From Holtermannia corniformis (lineage: Eukaryota; Basidiomycota; Tremellomycetes; Holtermanniales), in the NCBI GenBank assembly GCA_001599935.1, contig BCIJ01000006.1, positions 62,001 to 126,000 of the forward strand: a stretch of DNA of 64,000 nucleotides. The letters run 5' to 3'. This document shows positions 22,440-32,508 of the stretch, in pieces. Within the stretch, counting starts at the first letter, position 1, and each line of letters begins with the position of its first letter. A program made the translations under genes and the position numbers. The notes beneath the pieces are model-generated. The model searched no databases. It worked only from the letters and a program-made list of their open reading frames with translations, and had not been told where the DNA came from.

Positions 22440-23465
22440 GCCCGAGCTGTTTCTGAGAGCCAATCGCTCCGATGATACGTGATGATGTTCAGCGAGTGTT
22501 GAGTGGCGAGCTCTCAGAGGGGTTAGGAGCGGCGTTATCGGCGTCTTGGCCAGGCAGGGCGAAACTACTTTAGCTCGGCTCGAGCCTCGATGCAACCAAC
22601 GATCACTGCCCCAACAGCGAGAACAACGGTCACCTTCATGCGACGTGTGCGGGTGAGTGGCAAGTGGCGAAGATGGTGGTCGTCGCGGTGGCAAAGTTGG
22701 GAAGACGTCCTCTGCAAACAGCCGTTTTCCGAAGGCAGGCTTGACAGATCAACGCGGAACTTCCGATCCGGATAGCACATCGCATGTATAAGCATAGGTA
22801 ACACGATCACACTCATTCCCCAGATGAACAGGGTCTAATTCTGACTCCTGTGCGGCCTGCTGCGTACTCTCCACATCAGTCTGTTTCATGACACCATATT
22901 TGCCTTGGGCTGCAGTATACAATGTCGAACCGCCGCAGCCTCAGTAAAGGAGCCTCAGCTTGTCATCGTAGTGGAGTATTGTCACGGATCGGTGGGCACA
23001 TTCGTCGGGACCGAGCTTGCGCCATTCCCGGGTAAACACGCGTCCTTCAAGACTACCTTGGTGCGTGTCCATGGCGTCACTGTATCGGTACTCAGCTAAC
23101 ATTTCTGGTCCTTGAGCTTGCACAAATGAGCAATGCGCCCCTCTTTTGTGCTGTAGACTGCCTTCTGCGGTCTGGGGGTTCCTTGCGGATGGTACGCACT
23201 GGAAGTCGAAGGATCAGACTTCCCAGAAGCCTGTACAGAAGTTGCACACGCAAGAGGTAATGTAGCTTGCGGCACTTGAAACCCAACTGAAGCTTCACGG
23301 CCTTGAAGGCGGCCCATGCTGCTTTGGGCAATGTATGCAGAAGGCATGTAGCTGCTCTTGAGACGACGACCATCATTCAATCTCACCAAGGTACTGCAGA
23401 GCTTGCAGAGATGTATATAGAGGTATCCAAGGTGATTATGTAGCTAAGCAACACCCTGAGCTCTA
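22440..23465. other. Gene-poor region with doubtful small ORFs
   Basis: Contains the upstream region of the Cys-rich membrane protein gene. On the minus strand there is a doubtful 97-aa ORF (23096-23389, starting MVRLNDGRRLKSSY) and a short ORF at 22941-23066 described separately. A minus-strand stretch ending at 22569 reads like a signal peptide (MKVTVVLAVGAVIVGCIEA) but then hits a stop; I could not extend it by splicing. No repeats or RNA genes seen. Confidence 0.4.
22941..23081 (-). pseudogene. Short ORF with local similarity to the neighbouring 86-aa protein
   Basis: Starts MDTHQGSLEGRVFTREWRKL and ends after about 46 residues. The block GRVFTREWRKL resembles GRVYTIEWRKF in the 86-aa protein 600 bp away on the same strand (about 8 of 11 residues match). 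The resemblance fades after this block, so it may be a decayed or diverged tandem copy, or chance. Annotated as a possible pseudogene only. Confidence 0.25.
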
Positions 23466-23726
23466 CTACTCGTCAGTCTGACTACCAAGTATCGCTGCAT
23501 TCTCGGACTGCCTGATGGCGTTCAGCGCACTCATCTGCGCGAAGTTCGATAATTCGCCCCACGCAGCTTCGTCTTTGACGATGATATTAGCTGCTTGTAG
23601 TGGCTCGAGTCCCGATCGCGGATAGGTCGGTGTGCCTGCGTCTCCAAGTTCGAATTTGCGCCACTCGATGGTGTACACACGGCCTTGGTCTACGATTGAC
23701 AGCGGGGTCCAAGTTGAGGTCGACAT
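23466..23726 (-). CDS. Small protein of 86 aa, unknown
   Basis: A single-exon ORF beginning MSTSTWTPLSIVDQGRVYTI, no signal peptide, no membrane segment. It is mildly acidic, with EWRKFELGDAG, LEPLQAANIIVKDEAAW and a helical tail (QMSALNAIRQSENAAI). The composition is protein-like and the ORF is bounded by a good ATG context (CATCATG preceded by A-rich sequence). I do not recognise a family. A shorter neighbour shares its GRVYTIEWRKF block, and a third small protein of 89 aa lies 700 bp further on the opposite strand, so this looks like a patch of small orphan genes. Confidence 0.45.
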   Translation of the reverse strand: MSTSTWTPLSIVDQGRVYTIEWRKFELGDAGTPTYPRSGLEPLQAANIIVKDEAAWGELSNFAQMSALNAIRQSENAAILGSQTDE

Positions 23727-24348
23727 GATGAATCACAAAGTACTCGTGTTCAACATCTCTCAGCTGCAGTACTTATGCTAGTCTGTATGAGAAGCTACGT
23801 AAACTTGCAACTCCGCAGCTGTCAATCTCGAGATGCCCTGAGAACCATGCTCCTTGTGACACCGCACGTCAGATCCTCCTTTGCAAGCAGAGACATAATT
23901 GACTTCTCGCGCTACGCTGCGGCTAGCAAGCTACTGCCATGCGTAACAGTCCCATCTCGTCATTGAAATAAGGGAGTGCTGCGCTGGACTCACCAGGCTG
24001 CGAAACTGTCCACCTAGCTGCCGTTGTTGCAGTGGGTCCGTCTGCATGCACGCGCGTCTAGACGCACCAGGTCGATGTGCTACAAGTGGCTTGCTCGTCT
24101 CCCTTGCTGCTTACCAAGGCGGGGCAGAGTAAGCTGGTGCGACCCGGAGCGCCCCGCATGGAGACAATCGAGGATCCCTGCCGAGATCCGTCCGCCATTA
24201 CCTGCCGCGATCTCCACTGCTATGTAAAGGTGGCATTCGAGTTGGCAAAGCGCCGGCCGGGTGCAAATGGCATACAACGGAGGGCTAGATCACAGCAATG
24301 CACAGCTTGACTGCGACGCCTGAAGGGAGACGCGAGTGAGTCGCCGCG

Positions 24349-24355
24349 TATAAAT
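24349..24355 (+). promoter_or_regulatory. TATA-like box upstream of the 89-aa ORF
   Basis: TATAAAT lies 36 nt before the ATG at 24391, in a GC-rich stretch where such a run is uncommon. Consistent with a core promoter of the small gene. Confidence 0.45.
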
Positions 24356-24390
24356 CCCAACCCTACGCATTCGAATGCCCATCCGCAAAC

Positions 24391-24660
24391 ATGTCAAGCA
24401 TCCCACAACTTACTCAGATCAAGCCCACCGAGCCTGGGTCATTTATCTGTGCCAGTGCCACAGAGCAGGAAGGCGTCGTCGCGTTCTTTGCAGCCAACGA
24501 AGCGTATGAACAGGCTTCCGAGGAAGAGCAGTCCAAGGCAAGGGACTCTCGCCCGGCAGTCGACTTGACCTTGTGCCTGCAGGGAGACGAAGCGCGCAAC
24601 ATACAGTTGGCCTCGGGCATAAAGTTCCCCGCCGGATCAACCACATACTTGAACATCTAA
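24391..24660 (+). CDS. Small acidic protein of 89 aa, unknown
   Basis: Starts MSSIPQLTQIKPTEPGSFIC and ends GIKFPAGSTTYLNI. It has a helical acidic middle (ANEAYEQASEEEQSKARDS) and no signal peptide, membrane helix or recognised domain. The single-exon ORF, the TATA-like box 36 nt upstream and ATG context AAACATGTC support expression. The antisense frame is also open over most of this length, so coding status is probable rather than certain. It is convergent with the long disordered-protein gene whose stop is about 135 bp away. Confidence 0.5.
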   Translation: MSSIPQLTQIKPTEPGSFICASATEQEGVVAFFAANEAYEQASEEEQSKARDSRPAVDLTLCLQGDEARNIQLASGIKFPAGSTTYLNI

Positions 24661-24794
24661 GATGTAGAAGGGGACTGGTAGCAGGCAGCGTCTCAGATGT
24701 CGTGATGCCATGCATGTCATGCAAATTTGCGCTCTCCGTGATCTGGCTAGCGATAGAAACTCGTCTGACTACGCGGCGACGAAGCTGCAAGTTG

Positions 24795-27700
24795 TCAGTT
24801 ACCTGCCTCGAATGATGCCGCACAAGCCTCACCGACCGCATCCGACAGTTCACTACCGCTACCCCTCTTTCGTCTCATTTTTTTTCCGCCACCGAGCAAT
24901 GCTCCAATCCCAAACTTGCCCTTTGCTTTGCCTCGTACGCCACCGCCTTCCATATCGCCTCCAAAGCTAGCATACGAGCCGTTGCCGGACTGCGCGTACA
25001 TGGACTGGGCCATGCGCGGTGGAGCGGTCATGTCATCACGTCGAACGCGGCGGGTGCGCCCATGATCGTCGTCATAATCGACATCACTGCCGGAAGCCAT
25101 GGAGACGGTCCGACGATCCGATTGCGCCCAGCTAGTGCCACGCACCTGCTGCTGGGGCATCAAGCCCGGATCCGCCGTATACGCGTCAGGGAACGCGGCC
25201 AGGAATGAGTCTGGCGACACTGAGCCAGATTGGGTGCCAGGAAGAGGAGGGAGATTCTTGAACCGATTGGGCAGAGGTCCCGCGTTCTGCTGGGCGTGCT
25301 GGGAAGTACCATTGAAGTATTGCGAGCTGGGTGGGATCGACAGGGGCGTCTCGAGTGAAGGAGGGAACACGGTGCCACTCGAGTTGGAGAGCGACCCGGG
25401 ACCGTTGCGATGCACCGAAACACGGCGAGCTTGTCCGCCATTCGGATCATCCACCCATTGCCCGTATTCACCAGTGTCCGGGACTAGCCCGTACGCCGAG
25501 TTGCGGCAGGATGTCGGCTGCATCTTGGCATCGAGGATCTCAACGCCCGAGTCGCGTTGTCGCAGGCTCTCATTCTCATCGAGCGCTCCAGCAAGGCTGC
25601 TGCGGCGTCGGCCAAGGGACGCATAGCTGTCCCGTTTGGCGTTGTTGGTCGTTGCAAAGCGTGAGCTCGTCGGGCTGATGCTCAAACTGCCGGAGGAAGG
25701 CGACTTGGCCATGGGCGCGGAGACGGAGCGTTGCTGAGGCGTAACACCATAAGGACTGTCGGACCCCGCGGACGACGATCCGCTGCGATTGTGACCGTGC
25801 TGACGATCGCCTCGTTCAACAAGATACGACAGAGGCGGTGGAGGAGCCAGGGGNGCACCGAGGNCAGATGATTCCTCCTCTGCACGCTGCTGTGGAGCCG
25901 CCAGGTGTGCATTGGAATTGACGGCCGAGGACCGCTTGCTGCTGCTCGAGCCGCCACTCAGCTTCTGCAGCAGACCCTTGAAGCCTTTCTTCTTTTTCTT
26001 GGGTTCCGGCACACGCGCCTGCCGCGTCTCGATATGATTCGGCTCGTCGCGGCCCTGGCGGCCTACACCAGGTGGCGAAGGTGGGCTCGAAGTAAAGCTG
26101 CCGCTGAACGAGTCTCTTCTGCTAGAGTTTCGAGAGAAGAATGACGGGCGGGTCGGGGTCGCCATTGAGATAGATCGCGGGTGCGCATGTATTTGGTTCG
26201 ATGATGCACGGTTTCGCCGGTCGGAATCGAGTCCGAGGCTGAACCGTTAGCTTTGTTTCAACCACCCTCAAGCAACTCACTGCATGTCCATCATGCTTCC
26301 GCTGCCATTCTGACTGCCGCCGAAGAAGCTCGTGACGCTTCCACCCCATCTGCCCAATATATTCCGTTTTCCGTGACGGTCTTCCGAGCCCGCACCGCCT
26401 GCAGCACGCACTGCGAACGAAAACGGGCGCACATTCTCCGGCGATGGCGGCCAATCCTCATCGCCACCCAGATCTTGATCTAGACGTGGGCTACGCTCGA
26501 GCAGTCCCGGTGAGCTGATGCCTTTGCCGTGACGCGCCTGCAGTTGCGCCGGATGTGTTCCTCGTGTCGGCGTGCGTGGAGTCGACGGCGGCTGTAGCTG
26601 ATGTTGCGAGACACGGACGGACGGCGGTGCCTGGTGCTGATACACTGGCTGACCGCCGCGCGTCGTGTTGTATGACGGATACGAGTCGCGTAGGGCTTGG
26701 TTATGGAACGGGGCGAATTGCGCCGCGGGAGATCCCTGCGCTGGCGTCGATGGGAAGGCCGGGACGAAGCCGTGCTGCTGTCGGTGCGCCTGCAGCTCGA
26801 GTACAAGCTGATGCTGATCACGGAGGTACTTCTGCAGTGTCTGCTGGCGGTGCGCAGAGGCCGACGGGTTCTTCCTAATGTCAGTGCCATACTTGATCGT
26901 GACGAAGACCCACCATTGACATCTGAGTCTTCAGCCGCTCTTCTGTCAACTCGCCACCGCGTCCGCCATGGAAATCGCCTGGCAAGCCCGTGCCGTCCCT
27001 GCCCTCCTCCCAGGCAAATCCACGCCATCCGACAACCTGCTTCAACCTTGTCTCGTCGTTGCGCTGCCTTTGCTCGTTTCTGCCGAATTGACCAAGAATG
27101 TCGTTCTCGACTGCCAGCAGCTCGCGGTACTCGGTATCCGACGCGCGCTCCCAAACGCCGTCGCCCGTCACATCGACATCTGCCATGTCGCGATCACGCA
27201 TCAAACACTCCAAGCAGACTTCCTCGCCAATCTGGGGTCTCACACCGGCAAGGTTGATGCCGACCCCGCTGCCTTGGGTAGCGCGGTTCGATGGACCAGC
27301 TGGATAGGGTCCCGCATCAGTCAGGCCCGGGATGAGCGACGCCGAAGAGGGATAGAACAGTGGTGCTTGAAATTGCTGAGATGATTTCCGTGATGGCACC
27401 TGTTGCGGCTGAGGTCCGAGTTTGGTATTGAGCCTGAGCGGCATGGTGGGAGATGCAGCGCTCAATGATGGTGGGAGAGTGCCAGGTGCTGATGCGTATC
27501 GCTCGCGATCGTCTCCACGTGCAACATGGGCAGTAAGTGGGTAAGAGCCGGCCTTTGCCGGTGGCTGAGCTACATTCAGCTGACTTGATGATCCCTTGGG
27601 CGCAATGGGAGGATGAGGTAGCGAGCGCTTTGTGGGTGTCCGAACGACTTGCGGATCTGACGCTGAACCCGGTACGCGTTCGAATGTCGATCGCGTGGGT

Positions 27701-28604
27701 GAATATTGGTTTAGATCGACTATCTTGTCGTCCAGCTCATGATCACCAATCCGGCGGCCTTTGAGCACGGTAAAGCTTGAGCCTGAGCTGGACAGGGGTA
27801 GCGGTGGAGGAGGTGTCGCCCGTAGTGGCTCAGCGTCGATCGGGCTGACCTTGTTCGATTTCATGTTTGAGTTTGCCTGAGGGCCATCCGCCGAGCGAGG
27901 TTCGACAATGGTCCGGCGACGTGGCAGGACGGCAGCATCGCGCAGGCGTAGATCCTGATCCGTCTCGTTGAACGTCTTGCCGGCTGACAGCGAAGGAAGT
28001 GGTGAGGATGACAGTGTTGTCTGGTGTGAAGGGACAGTGTAGCGGGGTGAAGGCGGGACACTGCTCGTTGCTTGCTGTGGTGATACATCACGGTCATAGA
28101 CCATGGGGATCTGCCCGCCTTCGACCGTCTGAGGTGTTGCGACGAGTGGAAGGGATAACGGGCTGCGTGACCGCGAGCGCAAGGACCGCGTGGCAGGCAG
28201 CTCATCGCCCAAGTTTAGCCTATCAAGCTCGGGCCTGCCTCTGAGCTCTGCGTCGTCTACGGCTGCCGGTGATGGACTTGATGGTGACTGCACATGGCTG
28301 CTGAATGACTCTGGCGAAAGCGAATGGAATGAACCCAGGTGCAGCGGTGGAAACGGCAAGGTTGGCGGCCGGTTGGCGACATCTGCCGTCTCGACACTGC
28401 CTGCTCTAGCACTCGCCATCGCGTGCGCCAAGAGGTCGTCGTAAGGATCGTTCCCAAGTCGTAGTAGCCGTCGGTCGGATGATCATCAGGTGGCGTCGGG
28501 AGTGCTCGAGTCCCGTGTCCTTGTTTACGGGAGCTAGCGATGCGCGCAGTGGTCGTCAGATCGTCATGCCTCAATTCACGTCGAACGAGTGCTCTGACGT
28601 CCAC
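24795..28604 (-). CDS. Conserved fungal disordered protein with ECLMRDRDMADVDVT domain
   Basis: Function unknown. N-terminal part: MDVRALVRRELRHDDLTTTA then about 430 Ser/Pro-rich residues. The only folded-looking block is EEVCLECLMRDRDMADVDVT, GDGVWERASDTEYRELL and GWRGFAWEEG. It is followed across an intron (about 26891-26935) by NPSASAHRQQTLQKYLRDQH, a block I believe is shared by many fungal proteins of unassigned role. The C-terminal part is basic and low-complexity, with KKKKKGFKGLLQKLSGGSSS and KGKFGIGALLGGGKKMRRKR, a likely membrane- or nucleic-acid-binding tail. Another intron lies near 26230-26280. Two N bases fall at 25854 and 25864. There is an apparent one-base frame change near 28453 between DGYYDLG and NDPYDDLLAHAM. 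The C terminus after 24797 is uncertain. Confidence 0.8.
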
Positions 28605-29342
28605 ACGGGCGATCGCGCCTTGGCGTTGTGAGCGAGCGTTGACTGTGAGAGGATGCTTTGACTGTGCTGGCTATCCCCTTTGTGTGCTTGCGGTGCAGCC
28701 GGACGGGCGCGCCTCCCGGCCGAGCCTACCCGCGCGCCTGTTGGGAGTCATTAGTTACGCGGGCATTACTAACAGCGCGGCCCGACCAGCACATGAAGCT
28801 GATCTTTCTTCCTCATCCGGCGTGGCGTGCCTGATCCGCCTCGCTCGCCATCTATACCGCTTCCAAGACAACTGCAGCACTTTATGCTCAAGCACCACCG
28901 CGCCAGCCTGCAGAGCCTGACCCAATCCGGCCTGCCGACAGCCAACCACCAATGCCGAGTCTGTCAGCGCCATCCCATTCCAATGGCGCAGAAGCCGCAA
29001 TCCGACAATGTCACGGTCGTCTGGCCCGGCGCCTTGCCGGATCGACAGTGCTTCAGGGCCTTGTCCGGGCGGCTGGTTGGCCGAAGGAGAATACCGGAGG
29101 ATGCTGCGCAGATGCTTGATATACCTGCGTTAACAGCTCGACCACAGTAAAAGCTGTCTCACACTGTCGTGGGTATAGACCAACTCCCAAAGCTTGATAG
29201 GGAGCTCAGAGCTTGTCGACCCGCCTGCGCTATTGTTGTCGTCATCGACCGGCGCTGTATACTCCGACACCAACCTCCAGCTGGCTGGCATCCCTCCCGA
29301 CACTTGCATTCCCACTCTCAAACTGGACTAGGCCGGCGCACC
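28605..29342. other. Divergent intergenic region
   Basis: Lies between the disordered-protein gene (-) and the ferric reductase (+), so it should hold both promoters. I see no TATA box, repeat or RNA gene that I would support. Confidence 0.4.
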
Positions 29343-32300
29343 ATGTCGTACACGCCTGAGGAGCACGGGTTGCTGTACTGGTACACTTCCTCGGTCATCC
29401 TCGGCATCTGCACCGTCTTCAACGTGCTCTCAAGGCTCCTGACGTGGTACCGCTCCAAGTCATACGCCCTGCACAACCCTCCCTCTCCCCCTCCCATCGT
29501 TCCCGTCACAAACTTTTCGCCAGCATCACCATCGACAATCGATTCGTCGACGGAGAAGCCTGGAAACCCAGTGGCCGACATTCCCTCTAGGCTGTGGCGA
29601 TTCCCCTTGGCATGCTCCACGGCCATCCGCAACAATCTCATCCTCACCTCGATCCCTATCCGTGTCCCAGTCCTGTTCCGCATGGGCGAAGAGAATGGTC
29701 GGCGCAGAAAGAAGTACTCGTGGCAGTACGACATTCCAGTCTACGAAGCGCTCTGGACCACAGGCTACATCCTTGTCGTCGGTGTCTTGAGTTTCTACGG
29801 CAGTGAGTTGGTGTTCGTCGCGGAGGAGTGGCACTGACATCACTGCAGCTGCCTGGGATGTCGCCAAGTACACCAAGACATCGGCATATATCTGCTGCGC
29901 ACAGATGCCGATGGTCATTGCTCTTGCTGGCAAGAACAACCTCATCTCGTGTCAGTGGCACGCTGGTCTCATTCGACTTCAGGCTGACGCAGCCAGTACT
30001 CACGGGCTTCACGTATGAAAAGCTCAACTTTCTACACCGAGCCGCAGGTCGGCTCTGCCTCTTGACACTATGGATCCACGCCTTTGGCCGGGTCGCCATG
30101 GTCAATGGGCTATCTGCCGAGACATGGAGCAAGCCATACATCTACTGGGTGAGTGCTCCACTTACCATCGAGTAACACTCGCTGAATATCGATCGCAGGG
30201 TGTCATCGGCTTGTTAGCGTTTACCCTCCTCATGGTCTTCTCACTCCGCAACCTGCGACACAAATTCTACGAGTTCTTCCTGTTGACGCACGTCAGCCTC
30301 GGTGCTTTGACAATCGCTGGGTTCTGGCTGCACTGGCCGTCGATTCGGATATGGCTTTATGTCAGTTTGCTTCGGCGAGATCCTCGGGTTCAGAGTGCTG
30401 ACGGGAGTGCACAGCCTGGGATCGCCCTGTGGGCATTCGACCGCGTGCTTCGGATCGCTCGGATCATCTTCCTCAACCGCCTTTGGCTTGCTATCCCCTC
30501 CGAGCCCAACCCGTCCACCTCACCTCGCCCAAATGAGGAAGCGACTCCCGTTGCCCACCCGAACAAAGCCCAGATCCAGCTGTTGACGCCTTCCACCATC
30601 CTCTTGCGCGTGCCGCGCACTCACGTGCACTGGGCAGCCGGTCAACACCTCTATGTGGTCATGCCAACCGTCTCGCGCTTCCCGTGGGAAGCGCACCCTT
30701 TCAGCGCGGCAACAGCCGTACAGAACCCAGGCACCAACGAGCTCGTCTTTGTCGTGCGCGTCAGAGACGGTTTCACCAAGCGGATGCGCAAGGCTGTCGA
30801 GAGCCATCAGCGGGCGACGGCGGAGGATACGTTGACAGTGCCGGCTGCTGTGGAAGGGCCGTATGGAATTGGCCGAGAGTTGGGCGGGTACGATACCGTC
30901 TTGTTGATTGCCGGTGAGTCTTGGTGGGTTTAGCATCTGCATCCCGGCTGACAGGCAATGTTAGGCGGGTCCGGTATTTCATTCGCACTGTCACACTTGC
31001 TTCAGATTGTTCGTGACGCCAAGCTCGGCAAGGGCCGCGTTCGCGAAGTCCGCATCATCTGGATGTGCAAGTCGCGCTGTGAGTGATTCGTCCCAGATGG
31101 AGTCTTTGGCTGACCTTGTAGTGCATCTCAACTGGATTTCGGGCATCCTGTATCAGCAACTCCATTCGCTCCCAACAAACCTCACTGTCACTCTCCATAT
31201 CCACGTCACCAAGCACTACTTCCCGCGCGCCATGTCCTTGCCAGTCACAGGACCAGCACCCGACGCCCCCCGCAGCTGGCAGACTGTACTCAACCAGCGG
31301 GCCTCGAACAGCAAACGCCGGATGTCACGTCTCATGTCGACGATGTCCTGGGTCACCTGGTCATCTAATCCTGGCAACGACCGGCGCGGATCATCAGTGA
31401 CAGCCCTCAATACCGACAAGCTCTCTTCCGTTCGCAAGCTGCCGCCTTCGCCCGGTCAAGGGCGCAGCAACGGGGATTCATCAGATGATGAAAAATCAGA
31501 ACGTAGCTCGACGGAAGCGCCGCCCATGTCCAACTTTGTCTGGTCAGAGGGTTATCAAGGAACCGATATGCCGCAGCGGGTGCCCACAGCCGAGTTGGCA
31601 CGTCAGGCACGACGCAGGGCGTCTGAAGCTCCGTCGATGGGCGTTGTGTCGGAGGAAGGTGAAGATGAGACAACGTCCCCACGTACTCGACAGGACGAGT
31701 GGCAACCAGCGTTGCCCATTGGGTCCGACTCCTCGCCCAACTCCTCACGGCGCGGTTCGGAGCTGATCAGCCCGTCACCGATACGCCTAGGAGTCGCGCC
31801 TCATCGTCGAGGGTCACAGCCGCTATCCACTCTTGCAGTGCAGATCGTCGAAGACGATGGACAACCTCAAAGCCCTCGCAGCGCGCGCTCGCCACGCCGT
31901 TCAGTCATGCACGACCGCATTCGTGACGTATCACCCACCCGACGAATCTCATTCGACGTCAGCTCGGATACCTCCAGACGAGGATCAGAGGCGCTACCAA
32001 AGCCACGAAAATTGAGCTACTCGAAACCCCTCTTCGGACAACCGTGTCTTCAGGTCGAGATTGAGCAACCCGACGGCTCAACGTACCTCGAGACACTAGA
32101 AACGCCCTCGCGAGAGCTTACGCCGGTCAAAGACACGGCGGGCGGTTCCTTCGAGGCCGAAGAGCCACTGCGTCGGCGAGCTTCGATCGGTCTCGAGACC
32201 TTTGTCAGCTGGCATGAAGGGCGAGCCGATCTCGTAGAAACCCTGAGAGAAATCAGCAAGGTTGCCAAGGGCCGCATCTCGGTCAATGGTGAGTGACAAT

Positions 32301-32456
32301 TTGGTTGTTCGGTGCGTTGCTGACATAAGTCTAGCATGCGGCCCAAGATCGTTGTTGAACTCCTCCCGAGATGCTGTGCGCGACGTCTCGAGCGCCAAGC
32401 AGATGCTAGAGGGCGAGCCGCGGATAGATTATTACGCCGAGACGTTTGGATGGTGA
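29343..32456 (+). CDS. Ferric/cupric reductase, flavocytochrome b type (FRE family)
   Basis: FRE proteins move electrons from NADPH through FAD and two hemes across the plasma membrane to reduce iron or copper for uptake. Membrane helices include LLYWYTSSVILGICTVFNVL, ALWTTGYILVVGVLSFYG, and the heme-helix histidines in FLHRAAGRLCLLTLWIHAFG and FFLLTHVSLGALTIAGFWLH. The FAD motif is AHPFSAATAV; the NADPH motif is VLLIAGGSGISFALSHL. The final exon ends ACGPRSLLNSS and DYYAETFGW. Introns fit near 29803-29850, 29951-29997, 30150-30198, about 30361-30415, about 30914-30962, about 31080-31122 and 32291-32334. A Ser/Arg-rich, disordered insert of roughly 300 residues (about 31290-32160) splits the NADPH domain before VETLREISKVAKGRISVN. 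Its 3' end is 53 bp from the convergent transporter stop. Confidence 0.93.
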
Positions 32457-32508
32457 TGACCTTGATGTCCATAGAGTTATAATGAGAATGCAGACACTGC
32501 AGATACAC

